From the NCBI GenBank assembly GCA_017560125.1, contig JAFYOS010000013.1, forward strand, positions 1-64,000: a DNA stretch of 64,000 nucleotides, written 5' to 3'. The notes beneath the pieces were generated by a model. That model was given only the letters and a program-made list of their open reading frames with translations, did not search any database and was not told the origin of the DNA. Origin of the DNA: Bacteroidaceae bacterium (GTDB taxonomy: Bacteria > Bacteroidota > Bacteroidia > Bacteroidales > Bacteroidaceae). Of the stretch, positions 46,244 to 55,601 are shown one piece after another. Both the position numbers and the translations under genes were made by a program. Numbering within the stretch: position 1 is the stretch's first letter; each line of letters opens with the position of its first letter.

Positions 46244-46858
46244 ATGAAAAGAATCAACGGATTTGGAATAGCATTTTTTGCCATCGCCACTATGCTGTTC
46301 TTTACCCAGTGCAACAAAAATCAGAACACACAAGCAGATGCAGTTGCAGCAAACGGAAACACAACAACAGCAACAGCCGAGAAAGCGCTGAAAATAGCAT
46401 TTGTGGATATCGACTCACTCCTGAGCAAATATCAGTTCTCCATTGCACTTAACAAGGAGATGCTTCGCAAGGAAGAGAACATGCGCATGACGCTCAACGA
46501 AAAGGCCAAGGCATTGCAGGCCGACTACTCGGATTTCGAGCGCAAATTGCAGAACAACGTATATGCCACACGCGAACGCGCCGAAGAGGAGCAGGCACGC
46601 ATACTCAAGAAGAAGGAGTCACTCGAGAAGCTCGAGCAGCGCCTGATAAGCGAGCTCACAGCAGAGAGCCAGAAGAACAACGTGACACTCCACGACTCGA
46701 TAAACTCGTTCCTGAAGGCCTACAACGCCGAGAAGAAGTACGACCTCATCCTGAGCCGTGTAGGCGACAACCTTCTCTATGCCAACGAGGCACTCGACAT
46801 CACTCAGGAGGTAATCGACGGACTCAATTCGCGTTACACACCCTCGTCGGAAGAGTAA
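46244..46858 (+). CDS. OmpH/Skp-like lipoprotein
   Basis: A 204-residue protein of the OmpH (Skp) family. Skp is a trimeric periplasmic chaperone that holds unfolded outer-membrane proteins. Here the signal peptide ends in a lipobox (FTQC, Cys ~23), so the protein should be membrane-anchored rather than soluble, followed by a low-complexity Thr/Ala linker. The conserved strand LKIAFVDIDSLLSKYQF precedes a long coiled coil (~85-165), and LILSRVGDNLLYANEALDITQEVI closes the fold. Skp-like lipoproteins occur in other Bacteroidota. Confidence 0.88.
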   Translation: MKRINGFGIAFFAIATMLFFTQCNKNQNTQADAVAANGNTTTATAEKALKIAFVDIDSLLSKYQFSIALNKEMLRKEENMRMTLNEKAKALQADYSDFERKLQNNVYATRERAEEEQARILKKKESLEKLEQRLISELTAESQKNNVTLHDSINSFLKAYNAEKKYDLILSRVGDNLLYANEALDITQEVIDGLNSRYTPSSEE

Positions 46859-46887
46859 GAACAAAATACCATTTATAAATGTTATAT

Positions 46888-46921
46888 AAGAGGCTATACC
46901 CATCGACCGGTGTAGCCTCTT
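46888..46921 (+). terminator. Terminator of Skp-like lipoprotein
   Basis: AAGAGGCTATACC / GGTGTAGCCTCTT form a 13-bp stem with one G-T pair and an 8-base loop. The T tract is short. Confidence 0.75.
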
Positions 46922-46964
46922 AATCGTTAAAACAAGATTGTAGAACCCCAAAAGAGAGAACCAT

Positions 46965-47261
46965 ATGTCACATTTCAAAGAAATAATATCGGGCTCCATT
47001 CCGGTGCTGGTGGATTTCTTTGCCGAATGGTGCGGCCCTTGCAAAAGCATGAAACCCGTGCTCGAACATCTGAAAAGCGAGCTTGGCGACAAAGTGCGCA
47101 TACTGAAAATAGACGTTGACAAGAACAGCGCCATCGCCAACAGCTACTCCATACAGTCCGTACCCACCTTCATACTGTTCAAGGATGGCGAGGTAAAATG
47201 GCGTGCATCGGGAGCGCGCTCAATGGCCGAACTGAAAGAAAAAATAGAATCGTACCGATAA
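46965..47261 (+). CDS. trxA: Thioredoxin
   Basis: A 98-residue cytosolic thioredoxin with the active site [13 protein letters not shown] (Cys near 26 and 29), the cis-Pro segment [12 protein letters not shown] and the usual final helix. It reduces protein disulfides such as those in ribonucleotide reductase. Slightly shorter than classical thioredoxin at both ends but with all core elements. No promoter box was found close upstream; read-through from the OmpH unit is possible. Confidence 0.93.
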   Translation: MSHFKEIISGSIPVLVDFFAEWCGPCKSMKPVLEHLKSELGDKVRILKIDVDKNSAIANSYSIQSVPTFILFKDGEVKWRASGARSMAELKEKIESYR

Positions 47262-47297
47262 AAAAATGGAGTGAGAAATTTTCTCACTCCATTTTTT
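47261..47297. terminator. Bidirectional terminator between trxA and the Cthe_2159-type gene
   Basis: A perfect 17-bp stem (arms 47261-47277 and 47281-47297, core TGGAGTGAGAA) with a 3-base loop, flanked by A and T tracts. Confidence 0.93.
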
Positions 47298-47298
47298 G

Positions 47299-49446
47299 TT
47301 ACCATCCGCCACCAGGCAGATTGGTTGCATTGTAACCCTCGGTGTTTCCCCTACGTGGCGGAAAAGGCATATTGGGCTTGCCACCGGGGCCAAAGAATTT
47401 GCTCTTTATAGAATCGGGGATATCGTCGAAATTGAACCCGGGAGGCGGCATACCCGGAGCGCCCTTACCGGGAGGCGGGAAATTACCAAATCCACCAGGA
47501 GGGGGTGGCGGAAACTTACCACCACCGCCACCAAAAGGCGGGGGAGGCATCATACCCGGCTTCACATCGGTGGTATCGGCCGGGAGGCTCTCTACATTGC
47601 CCTCGCCATCGACATTTGTAGCCAACGCCTCGAGGCGAACATCGCACACCGCGTCGGCGCCCTTGCACGAACCACCGGCAAAGAGTCCGTTACCTAGATG
47701 CGAAGCTGCAACCACTGTATCGGCCACAGAAATATTGTAATTACCATTTTCGGCAAGCGACGGGCACGAGAAGAGCACCGCACCACTCTCCAGGGTACGG
47801 GGCAATCTATAGGACAGCAGCAGGCTACCATCGCCGTCGCACAGGTTCACATATTTGCCACGCAGCAGCTCCATGCCGGTCACTGCAAGCGATATTTGGG
47901 TGGTCGCCTTGCTGCGCGGCATGTTGGGCGAGCGGCCCATATAACCGCCAATGGCGACAACCGTTCCACTTGTGACAGTGAAATTGCCATCGAAATCGCA
48001 GTCGAAACCCTGCTCGGGCACTCCACTGCCATTGGCAACGACAAGACCGCCGTTAACCGTTATTTTGCCGTTCGAATCGATGCCGTCATTAGCTACCGAA
48101 TAGGCATATAAACGACCACCGTCGATGGTTACATTGCCACCGGTGTTTATGGCATCGTCGGTTGCATAGACATATACATCGGCTTCGCCCGCGAGCACCA
48201 AATCCTCTTTCGACTCGATACCCTCGCATCGTTCACCCTCGCCAAAGACGAGCACCTCCATGCGACCGCCGTTTATAGATATCACGCTGTCGCATTTTAT
48301 GCCCTTGGCCGAAGCATAGGCCTCGGAAATAGTGGGATGCTCAATGCCCTCGCCGTAGTTGCGCAGCAACAGGACACCGCCATCCATCTGCATGCGGCCG
48401 TTGCAGTTGATACCCTTTCCGGCCTTTGCGCGGTTCTCCAAATTAAGGTAACCGCCACCTATATATACCGACTCGTCGCACTTAATACATGCCGACGAGC
48501 TGTAGTCGTTCTTTTTAGCAGCAAAGAGAGCATCGCCCTCGGTGAGCACCGACAAGGAGCCATCGATTGCATATACCGAGCGCTTGGCGTTGAAGCCTCG
48601 CGAAGCAGCGCCCTTGGTCTTCACATCCACACTGCCGCCATACATAAATATGCTCGAAGCCTGCACGCCGTCGCCCTTCTCGCCGGTGGAAGCGAGAACG
48701 CAATTTCCACCCATGAAGAGCACGTTGCCACGCTTCGATTTTACGGCATCCTTCACAGCCTTTATCTTCACATTACCGTTCACAATGGCTATGCCACCAA
48801 TGGCCGAAACGCCATCGCGTACCGAATTTTCAACCGAAAGCGCCGGGCCATCCACGATTATTCGTCCTGTTGAATAGACCGCGTTGCGACGGCTACCATG
48901 CAGAGCAAGCATAGAATAACCGGTGAACACCGCATCGCAATCCAGCGACAGAGCCGCCGCTGTTTTTACCGTATCGGTAGCAACGGGAATATCGACAAGA
49001 TAGTTGGTCTGGCGTCCCGCACACTGTATGTAGGCTGTAGCGGGGGTTGCAATGTGCAGGGGCGAACCACCCTCGCACGACAGTGCCACACCCGACAGGG
49101 TGACAAGCACCGAACTGTCGCTCACAACCGAGCAAAAGGCATTGTCGCCACGGCCCGAAAGGCGGAATTCCACTCCACCCCTGTGCGACACGAATTTCAC
49201 TCCGTGGAGCGAGCGCACCACCTCTATTCCCGAAGGCACATCGGAGATATTGATATGGCCACGCTCAAAAGAAACGGTGACAAGCTCTTTGAAATCCTCG
49301 GTATTGAACCTGTACTTCTCGTCGAGAACAGGTTTTTCCACAGGAATGGAATCGAGCACATTGTAGCGCACCGTTTCCACACGCTGCCTGTTGATGCACG
49401 AAACGGCGAGCACCGACAGCAGCATCACATATATCAAATTTTTCAT
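47299..49446 (-). CDS. Cthe_2159-type carbohydrate-binding lipoprotein with Pro/Gly-rich tail
   Basis: From ATG 49446 the protein has 715 residues with a lipobox AVSC (Cys ~17). The body, about 180-560, consists of repeated short beta-helix turns such as GVSAIGGIAIVNGNVKIKAVKD, DGVQASSIFMYGGSVDV and GIDSNGKITVNGGLVVANG. This matches the Cthe_2159-like carbohydrate-binding family, which includes a polygalacturonate-binding member. The last ~90 residues are Pro/Gly-rich (MPPPPFGGGGG, FPPPPPGG, PPPGKGAPGMPPPG) and end in GGGW, possibly a surface-reaching spacer. The longer ORF start (TTG at 49506) falls in the neighbour's terminator. The ligand is unknown. Confidence 0.85.
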   Translation of the reverse strand: MKNLIYVMLLSVLAVSCINRQRVETVRYNVLDSIPVEKPVLDEKYRFNTEDFKELVTVSFERGHINISDVPSGIEVVRSLHGVKFVSHRGGVEFRLSGRGDNAFCSVVSDSSVLVTLSGVALSCEGGSPLHIATPATAYIQCAGRQTNYLVDIPVATDTVKTAAALSLDCDAVFTGYSMLALHGSRRNAVYSTGRIIVDGPALSVENSVRDGVSAIGGIAIVNGNVKIKAVKDAVKSKRGNVLFMGGNCVLASTGEKGDGVQASSIFMYGGSVDVKTKGAASRGFNAKRSVYAIDGSLSVLTEGDALFAAKKNDYSSSACIKCDESVYIGGGYLNLENRAKAGKGINCNGRMQMDGGVLLLRNYGEGIEHPTISEAYASAKGIKCDSVISINGGRMEVLVFGEGERCEGIESKEDLVLAGEADVYVYATDDAINTGGNVTIDGGRLYAYSVANDGIDSNGKITVNGGLVVANGSGVPEQGFDCDFDGNFTVTSGTVVAIGGYMGRSPNMPRSKATTQISLAVTGMELLRGKYVNLCDGDGSLLLSYRLPRTLESGAVLFSCPSLAENGNYNISVADTVVAASHLGNGLFAGGSCKGADAVCDVRLEALATNVDGEGNVESLPADTTDVKPGMMPPPPFGGGGGKFPPPPPGGFGNFPPPGKGAPGMPPPGFNFDDIPDSIKSKFFGPGGKPNMPFPPRRGNTEGYNATNLPGGGW

Positions 49447-49491
49447 TATCGTTGGATACCTATTTAATTGGCATGTTTCTATAAATAAACA

Positions 49492-49531
49492 AAAGCGGAG
49501 TCCCATATATCATCATACACGACTCCGCTTT
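49492..49531 (-). terminator. Terminator of the Nfn-like fusion gene
   Basis: AAAGCGGAGTC / GACTCCGCTTT, an 11-bp stem with an 18-base loop, followed on the minus strand by TTTTGTTTATTT. Confidence 0.88.
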
Positions 49532-49559
49532 CAGTTATTTCGATAAAAAAAACATCAAT

Positions 49560-51869
49560 TTACTTAGCCGAAAGCATTTCGTCCATAGAGGCAGCAGCCT
49601 TGCGTCCGTCACCCATTGCAAGGATTACGGTTGCACCGCCGCGCACGATGTCGCCACCGGCAAAAATTGTGGGAATAGAAGACTGCATCTTCTCGTTGAC
49701 AGCGATAGTATTCTTGCGACCAAGCTCGAGTCCCTCTACCGAAGTGGGAACAAGCGGGTTGGGCGATACACCTACACTGACAACAGCTGTATCGATGTCG
49801 ATGGTCTCTATTGCACCCTCAATGGGCACGGGCGAACGACGTCCCGAAGCATCGGGCTCGCCAAGCTCCATCTTCTGCAGAACAATCTGCTTCACGCAGC
49901 CGTTCTCGTCGGCAATATACTCGATGGGGTTATGCAGAGTGAGGAATTCAACGCCCTCTTCCTTGGCATGCTTAACCTCCTCGAGACGAGCAGGCATTTC
50001 GGCCTCGGAACGACGATAGATAATCATCGCCTTCTCGGCACCCAAGCGAAGCGCTGTTCTAACCGAGTCCATAGCGGTGTTTCCACCACCAACCACAGCC
50101 ACGCGCTTACCTATTCTCATGGGGGTGTCGCTATCGGGGTTCGAAGCATCCATCAGGTTCACGCGGGTAAGGTACTCGTTGGACGACATGATGTTGATTG
50201 AGTTCTCGCCGGGGATATTCATAAAATTGGGGAGTCCTGCACCCGAAGCCACAAACACGCCCTTGAATCCGTCGGCCTCGAGGTCGGCGATAGAGAGTGT
50301 CTTACCGATAACGCAGTCCTTAACGAATTTAACGCCCATATCCTCGAGGTTCTTTATCTCGACATCTACAATGGCGTTGGGCAAACGGAATTCGGGGATA
50401 CCATATTTAAGCACACCGCCAATCTCGTGAAGCGCCTCGAAAACAGTTACATCGTAGCCCATCTTGGCCATGTCGCCGGCAAACGAAAGACCGGCAGGGC
50501 CCGAACCCACTACAGCCACCTTGATGCCGTTGGCGGGAGCCACTACGGGAGCAGAAAGCTCGTTGTTCTCGCGTGCATAGTCGGCAGCAAAGCGCTCGAG
50601 AGCACCAATAGCCACAGCCTTCTTGCCCATCTTCAGGTGCATACACTTAGATTCGCACTGCTTCTCCTGGGGACATACGCGACCACAAACGGCGGGCAGC
50701 GAGCTTGTCATCTTCAGCACCTTGGCAGCCTTGCCAAATTCGCCACGCTCGATATTCTTGATGAACGAGGGTATGTTGATGCTCACGGGGCAACCCTCCA
50801 TACATGTGGGGTTGGCGCAGTCGAGACAGCGCTGTGCCTCGGTGAGAGCCATCTCCTCGGTGAGTCCGCGGTTAACCTCCTCGCGAAGGCTGCGTGCGCG
50901 GTATTCGGGATCGAGCTCGGGCATTACGCAACGCTCGATATTTGTTCTGTCCTTGGCCTTGATCTTTCCACGCAGAGCCACACGCCACTCGGCATTTCTG
51001 TCGGTGAGCTCACACTCCTCGCTCTGGGGCTGCTCGCTTTCGCAACCATGCGCCTCGTTATATTTTTCAATCTCGGCACGCTCCATATCCTTGAATGCGG
51101 CAAGGCGTTTCAGCATACCGTCGAAATCGACCTTGTGACCATCGAATTCGGGACCATCGACGCACACGAACTTTGTCTTGCCATCGACTGTTACGCGACA
51201 TGCACCACACATACCTGTACCGTCAACCATAATAGTATTGAGCGAAACCTCGGTGGGGATGTCATATTTCTTTGTGAGCAGACAAACGAACTTCATCATG
51301 ACAGCGGGGCCGATAGCAAAACACTTATCAACCTTCTCGCGGTTGATAACGCGCTCCACACCGTCGGTCACAAGTCCCTTGTCGCCATACGAACCGTCGT
51401 CGGTCATGATGATAACCTCGTCCGAAACGGCGCGTACCTCTTTTTCGAGAATAATAAGATCTTTGCTACGACCGGCAAGAACCGATATCACTCGGTTACC
51501 CGCCTTTTTCAGTGCAGTTGCAATAGGAAGCATGGGAGCTACACCTACACCACCACCGGCACACACTACAGTACCGTGGTTCTCGATGTGTGTGGGCTGT
51601 CCCAGAGGGCCTACAACGTCGAGGATGGCGTCGCCCTCGTTCAAATCGCACAAGCGTGTCGAGCTGAGACCTACCTTCTGCACTACGAGAGTGATGGTAC
51701 CCTTTTCGGCATCAGATGCTGCAATGGTCAAGGGGATACGTTCGCCCTTTTCGGCTATACGCACAATAACGAAGTTACCGGCACGACATGCACGAGCAAT
51801 TAGCGGAGCTTCAACGCAGAGACGGAAGACGTTCTGCGAAAATTGCTCTTTACAAACTATCTTATACAT
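49560..51869 (-). CDS. NADPH-dependent glutamate synthase-like / ferredoxin-NADP reductase fusion (Nfn-type)
   Basis: A 769-residue fusion of two subunits that are separate in many bacteria. Residues 1-~270 form a FAD/NAD-binding reductase (PyrK/NfnA-like) with a [2Fe-2S] cluster region TGMCGACRVTVDG. Residues ~300-769 form the GltD/NfnB-like part, with [4Fe-4S] Cys in CLDCANPTCMEGCPVSI and VCGRVCPQEKQCESKC, plus FAD site GSGPAGLSFAGDMAKMG and NADP site GGGNTAMDSV. Nfn catalyses flavin-based transhydrogenation between NADH, NADPH and ferredoxin; whether it bifurcates electrons here is inference. No glutamate-synthase large subunit is nearby. serS lies 29 bases upstream. Confidence 0.9.
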   Translation of the reverse strand: MYKIVCKEQFSQNVFRLCVEAPLIARACRAGNFVIVRIAEKGERIPLTIAASDAEKGTITLVVQKVGLSSTRLCDLNEGDAILDVVGPLGQPTHIENHGTVVCAGGGVGVAPMLPIATALKKAGNRVISVLAGRSKDLIILEKEVRAVSDEVIIMTDDGSYGDKGLVTDGVERVINREKVDKCFAIGPAVMMKFVCLLTKKYDIPTEVSLNTIMVDGTGMCGACRVTVDGKTKFVCVDGPEFDGHKVDFDGMLKRLAAFKDMERAEIEKYNEAHGCESEQPQSEECELTDRNAEWRVALRGKIKAKDRTNIERCVMPELDPEYRARSLREEVNRGLTEEMALTEAQRCLDCANPTCMEGCPVSINIPSFIKNIERGEFGKAAKVLKMTSSLPAVCGRVCPQEKQCESKCMHLKMGKKAVAIGALERFAADYARENNELSAPVVAPANGIKVAVVGSGPAGLSFAGDMAKMGYDVTVFEALHEIGGVLKYGIPEFRLPNAIVDVEIKNLEDMGVKFVKDCVIGKTLSIADLEADGFKGVFVASGAGLPNFMNIPGENSINIMSSNEYLTRVNLMDASNPDSDTPMRIGKRVAVVGGGNTAMDSVRTALRLGAEKAMIIYRRSEAEMPARLEEVKHAKEEGVEFLTLHNPIEYIADENGCVKQIVLQKMELGEPDASGRRSPVPIEGAIETIDIDTAVVSVGVSPNPLVPTSVEGLELGRKNTIAVNEKMQSSIPTIFAGGDIVRGGATVILAMGDGRKAAASMDEMLSAK

Positions 51870-51898
51870 TGTTTTTCGTTTTAATTATTCTTTGTAAA

Positions 51899-53173
51899 TC
51901 AGTCAATTATATCGAAACCGCAATAGGGAACGAGCGCCTTGGGTATTCTGATACCCTCGGGTGTCTGGTTGTTCTCGAGGATAGCGGCAACTATACGGGG
52001 AAGCGCAAGGGCCGAGCCATTCAATGTGTGGCAAAGCTCTGTCTTCTTGTCGGCGTTGCGGTAACGACATTTCAAACGATTGGCCTGATATGATTCGAAG
52101 TTCGACACCGAGCTAACCTCGAGCCAACGCTCCTGAGCAGCCGAATAGACCTCGAAATCGAATGTAATAGACGAAGTGAAGCTCATGTCGCCGCCACAAA
52201 GACGAAGTATTCTATAGGGAAGCTCGAGCTTCTGCACAAGACCCTCGACGTGAGCAATCATTTCGTCGAGCGACTGGTATGAGTGCTCGGGGGTGTCGAT
52301 GCGTACAATCTCGACCTTGTTGAACTGGTGCAAACGGTTCAAACCGCGTACATCCTTACCGTATGAACCGGCCTCGCGACGGAAACAAGCCGAATAGGCA
52401 CAATTCTTGATGGGCAACGACTTCTCGTCGATGATGACATCGCGGTAGATATTGGTTACAGGAACCTCGGCGGTGGGGATAAGATAGTAATCGTCGAGCT
52501 TGCAGTGATACATCTGTCCCTCTTTGTCGGGCAACTGACCTGTACCGTAACCCGAAGCCTCGTTCACCACGTAGGGGGGCTCAATCTCCAGGTAACCAGC
52601 GTCGCGCGCCTCGTCGAGGAAGAAATTGATCAATGCACGCTGCAAACGAGCACCCTTGCCTTTATATACGGGGAAACCGGCACCGGTAATCTTCACTCCG
52701 AGTTCAAAATCGATAAGGTCGTACTTCTTGGCCAAATCCCAGTGAGGCATTGAACCCTCGGCAAGATTGGGTATCTCGCCACCCTGACGCTCAACCACGT
52801 TGTCCTCGGCACCGTAGCCCTCGGGCACACCGTCGTTGGGAAGGTTGGGGATGGTATAGAGAATCTCCTGTGTCTTGTTGGCAGCATCCTCCATAGCCAT
52901 TTCGAGCGCCTTGGATTTCTCTTTGAGCTCGGCTACCTGCTTCTTCACCTCCTCGGCCTCGGCAAGGTTTTTCTCTTTCATAAGCTGGCCAATCTTTGCT
53001 GCAAGCTGCTTGCTCTGCTGCAATGTAGCGTCCAACTCACCCTGCGATGCACGGCGTATCTTATCTAATTCCAATACTTTGTCTATAGTCTCCTTGGCAT
53101 TCTTAAAATGCTTTTTTTCCAAGCCCTTGAGCACTTTGTCGGTCTCTTGGGTAATAACTTTAAGCGTCAGCAT
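51899..53173 (-). CDS. serS: Serine--tRNA ligase
   Basis: SerRS charges tRNA-Ser (and tRNA-Sec where present). The 424-residue class II synthetase has an N-terminal tRNA-binding coiled coil (~30-100) and motifs ACFRREAGSYGKDVRGL (motif 2) and NGSALALPRIVAAILENNQ (motif 3). Motif 1 lies around ALINFFLDEARDAGYLEIEPP. Length and motifs are complete. The Nfn-like fusion gene follows in the same direction. Confidence 0.97.
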   Translation of the reverse strand: MLTLKVITQETDKVLKGLEKKHFKNAKETIDKVLELDKIRRASQGELDATLQQSKQLAAKIGQLMKEKNLAEAEEVKKQVAELKEKSKALEMAMEDAANKTQEILYTIPNLPNDGVPEGYGAEDNVVERQGGEIPNLAEGSMPHWDLAKKYDLIDFELGVKITGAGFPVYKGKGARLQRALINFFLDEARDAGYLEIEPPYVVNEASGYGTGQLPDKEGQMYHCKLDDYYLIPTAEVPVTNIYRDVIIDEKSLPIKNCAYSACFRREAGSYGKDVRGLNRLHQFNKVEIVRIDTPEHSYQSLDEMIAHVEGLVQKLELPYRILRLCGGDMSFTSSITFDFEVYSAAQERWLEVSSVSNFESYQANRLKCRYRNADKKTELCHTLNGSALALPRIVAAILENNQTPEGIRIPKALVPYCGFDIID

Positions 53174-53216
53174 AAGTTTTATATATTTTTAGATCAAATT
53201 CAATGAATACGATTTG

Positions 53217-53224
53217 CAAAGATA
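53217..53224 (-). promoter_or_regulatory. -7 box of serS promoter
   Basis: TATCTTTG on the minus strand lies about 44 bases before the serS ATG. The rest of the 303-base gap to the amidase gene has no gene; a TACCTTTA box at about 53412-53419 may serve the amidase gene. Confidence 0.65.
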
Positions 53225-53476
53225 ATCAAATCAATAGCAAAACAATAAATTTTAACGGAAGATATTCCAAAAATTATTAAAAAAGAGATTACAGGCCGTA
53301 CGAAGCCCAAACAGAGGCATTGTCACACGAGCAGAAGGTGTGCAAATTGCGCCACATTTTCGGCCACACTCTTAATTAGCGTTAAATCATTCGGCATTTT
53401 TCATATTTTTACCGTACCTTTACACAATTATAGGTAAACGCACCATTTCGCACAAACAAAAATAACGTAACAAACC

Positions 53477-54634
53477 GTGAAATTTACGATAAAGACACTA
53501 TTGCTTATTGTCCTGCTCTTTGTGGCCGTGGCACCCATTGTCGCACAAAGCGGCAAGCGCCCCTTCACGGTTGTCATCGACGCCGGTCATGGTGGCAAGG
53601 ACCCGGGCGCATTATCGGCCAACAGGAAGGTAAAAGAAAAGAACATAAACCTCGATGTATCGCTGGCCCTCGGCAAAATGATTAACGAGACATACCCCGA
53701 GATAAAAGTGGTATATACCCGCAAGAACGACACATTCGTAACCCTTGGCAACCGAGCACAGATAGCCAACAACGCCAAGGCCGACCTGTTCATATCGATA
53801 CACACCAACGCGGCAAAATCGAAGAGCGTGAACGGTTGCGAAACCTTCACATTGGGTTCGGGTAGCAGCGCCGAAGCAAAAAAGGCGGCACAATACGAGA
53901 ACAAGGTAATGGAGTACGAAGAGAACTACAAGGAGAAGTACAAAAAATTCAATGCATTATCCACCGAGGACTACATCGTATTGGAGCTGCTCCGCACACA
54001 CGACATAGAAAAGAGCATCCACTGCGCCGACGCCATACAGAAAAACATGATTAAGCGCAGCAAGCGCAAAAACCTGGGTGTAAAGAACGCCGGTTTCTTC
54101 GTCCTGCACCAGACCAACATGCCGAGCATACTCATCGAGCTTGGTTTCATCAGCAACGTTTCGGACATGGAATACCTGAACTCAGTAGCCGGCAAGCGAG
54201 CGCTCACCAAGGGCATTTTCGAAGGTTTCTCCACCTATTACAAGCAGTATGGCTCGTCGCGCAAAGCAGGACAAAACCGCCCCGCCGCAAACGAGCAGCC
54301 CGTGATAGAGGAAACCATCGTCAACGCGCCCGAGCCGCAAACAGGCGAAACCGACACATCGGCCCCCGTATTCAAAATACAGATAATGACCTCGGACAAG
54401 AAGCTGACCGCAAACGACAAGCGCCTGAAAGGGCTCAAGGCCGATTTCTACAAGGAGAAAGGAATGTATAAATACACCCACGGCTCCTCGACCAACTACA
54501 ACGAAATAGCAGCACTACGAAAAAAGATATTGACAAAATTCAAAGACGCATACATAGTAGCATTCAAAAACGGCAAGAAGATTAACACCCAGGAGGCCAT
54601 ACAGGAATTCAAAAACAAAAAAAGCAAAAGATAA
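53477..54634 (+). CDS. N-acetylmuramoyl-L-alanine amidase with SPOR-like C-terminal domain
   Basis: A 385-residue exported amidase (Amidase_3) that cleaves the bond between MurNAc and the peptide stem. The signal peptide ends near VAAQSGK (the start is GTG). Zinc and catalytic residues are visible: VIDAGHGGKDPGA, the Glu in KEKNINLDV, SIHTNAA and the Glu in SILIELGFISN. The last ~80 residues (FKIQIMTSDKKL onward) look like a SPOR-type peptidoglycan-binding domain. The MlaD-like gene overlaps its stop by one base. Confidence 0.92.
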   Translation: MKFTIKTLLLIVLLFVAVAPIVAQSGKRPFTVVIDAGHGGKDPGALSANRKVKEKNINLDVSLALGKMINETYPEIKVVYTRKNDTFVTLGNRAQIANNAKADLFISIHTNAAKSKSVNGCETFTLGSGSSAEAKKAAQYENKVMEYEENYKEKYKKFNALSTEDYIVLELLRTHDIEKSIHCADAIQKNMIKRSKRKNLGVKNAGFFVLHQTNMPSILIELGFISNVSDMEYLNSVAGKRALTKGIFEGFSTYYKQYGSSRKAGQNRPAANEQPVIEETIVNAPEPQTGETDTSAPVFKIQIMTSDKKLTANDKRLKGLKADFYKEKGMYKYTHGSSTNYNEIAALRKKILTKFKDAYIVAFKNGKKINTQEAIQEFKNKKSKR

Positions 54635-55530
54635 TGAAGAAGATTTTTTCACGCGAAGTACTCATTGGCGCGACAGGCATATTGGCTATACTTATAATAT
54701 ACCTACTAATAAATTTTTTCAAAGGCATTAACCTGTTCAAGCCCGACAACCACTACTACATCAAGTTCCCCGATGTGTGCCAGTTGGTCAATTCGAGCCC
54801 TGTGTTCATCAACGGATACAGCGTGGGCAACGTGCGCAACATCAACTACGACTACGAGAACCCCGGCAACATCATCGTCACCATCGAGATAGACGAGCGC
54901 ATGAAGGTACCCGAGGGCAGCCACGCCACCATAACCACCCACATGCTGGGCGGCACAGACATCAGCCTCGTACTGGGAAAGAGCAACAAGATACTTACAC
55001 CCGGCGACACCCTTCCCGGCATCCCCGACAAGGGAATAGCAGCCGTTGCCGGAGAGAAGATACTCCCCGCATTCGAAACCCTCATGCCCAAGCTCGATTC
55101 CATCCTCGGCAACCTGAACACCCTGCTTGCCAACCCCGCATTGAACACATCGATAAACAACGCGGCCACGCTCACCGAGGAGCTAAAGAAGACAACCGCA
55201 GGCATCAACCAGCTGCTGGGCAAGGATGTGCCCGCCATCACCGACCGCATGATTCGTCTCGAGGATGACATGCTTGCTGTAAGCGGCGAACTGAAACAGA
55301 TTAACTACACCGACATAAGCAACATGCTCGAAGCGACATTGAAAAATGCCAACGAACTGTCGGCCGCACTCAATTCGAAGAACGGCACGATAGGACTGCT
55401 GCTGAACGACACCACCCTCTATCGCAACCTATGCACCACATGCGAACAGGCCGAATCGTTGCTGGTCAACCTGCGCGAGCAGCCGAAACGCTACGTTCAC
55501 TTCTCGCTCTTCGGTCGCAAAGAGAAATAG
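54634..55530 (+). CDS. MlaD-like MCE domain protein
   Basis: A 298-residue protein with an N-terminal membrane anchor (residues ~9-30) and one MCE domain (~40-115), containing SSPVFINGYSVGNVRNI and IVTIEIDERMKVPEGSHATITTHML. A helical C-terminal region follows. MCE proteins form hexameric rings that carry phospholipids between the membranes; the ATPase and permease partners (MlaE/F-like) are not in this window. One-base overlap (TAATG) with the amidase gene indicates coupling. Confidence 0.9.
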   Translation: MKKIFSREVLIGATGILAILIIYLLINFFKGINLFKPDNHYYIKFPDVCQLVNSSPVFINGYSVGNVRNINYDYENPGNIIVTIEIDERMKVPEGSHATITTHMLGGTDISLVLGKSNKILTPGDTLPGIPDKGIAAVAGEKILPAFETLMPKLDSILGNLNTLLANPALNTSINNAATLTEELKKTTAGINQLLGKDVPAITDRMIRLEDDMLAVSGELKQINYTDISNMLEATLKNANELSAALNSKNGTIGLLLNDTTLYRNLCTTCEQAESLLVNLREQPKRYVHFSLFGRKEK

Positions 55531-55554
55531 CCCACACAAAAAGAGCTTCACATA

Positions 55555-55595
55555 ACAATCCCCTATATTTGAGCTGCTCAAATATAGGGGATTGT
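55555..55595. terminator. Bidirectional terminator between MlaD-like and fasciclin genes
   Basis: A perfect 19-bp stem, arms 55555-55573 and 55577-55595, core CCCCTATATTTGAG, with a 3-base loop and TATTTCTTT following on the plus strand. Confidence 0.9.
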
Positions 55596-55601
55596 ATTTC
55601 T

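Noticed and set aside
47342..47740. Pro/Gly-rich plus-strand ORF
   Set aside because: It is the complementary reading of the Pro/Gly-rich tail of the Cthe_2159-type lipoprotein.
50427..51803. 458-codon plus-strand ORF antisense to the Nfn-like fusion
   Set aside because: Shadow of a gene with iron-sulfur and nucleotide motifs.
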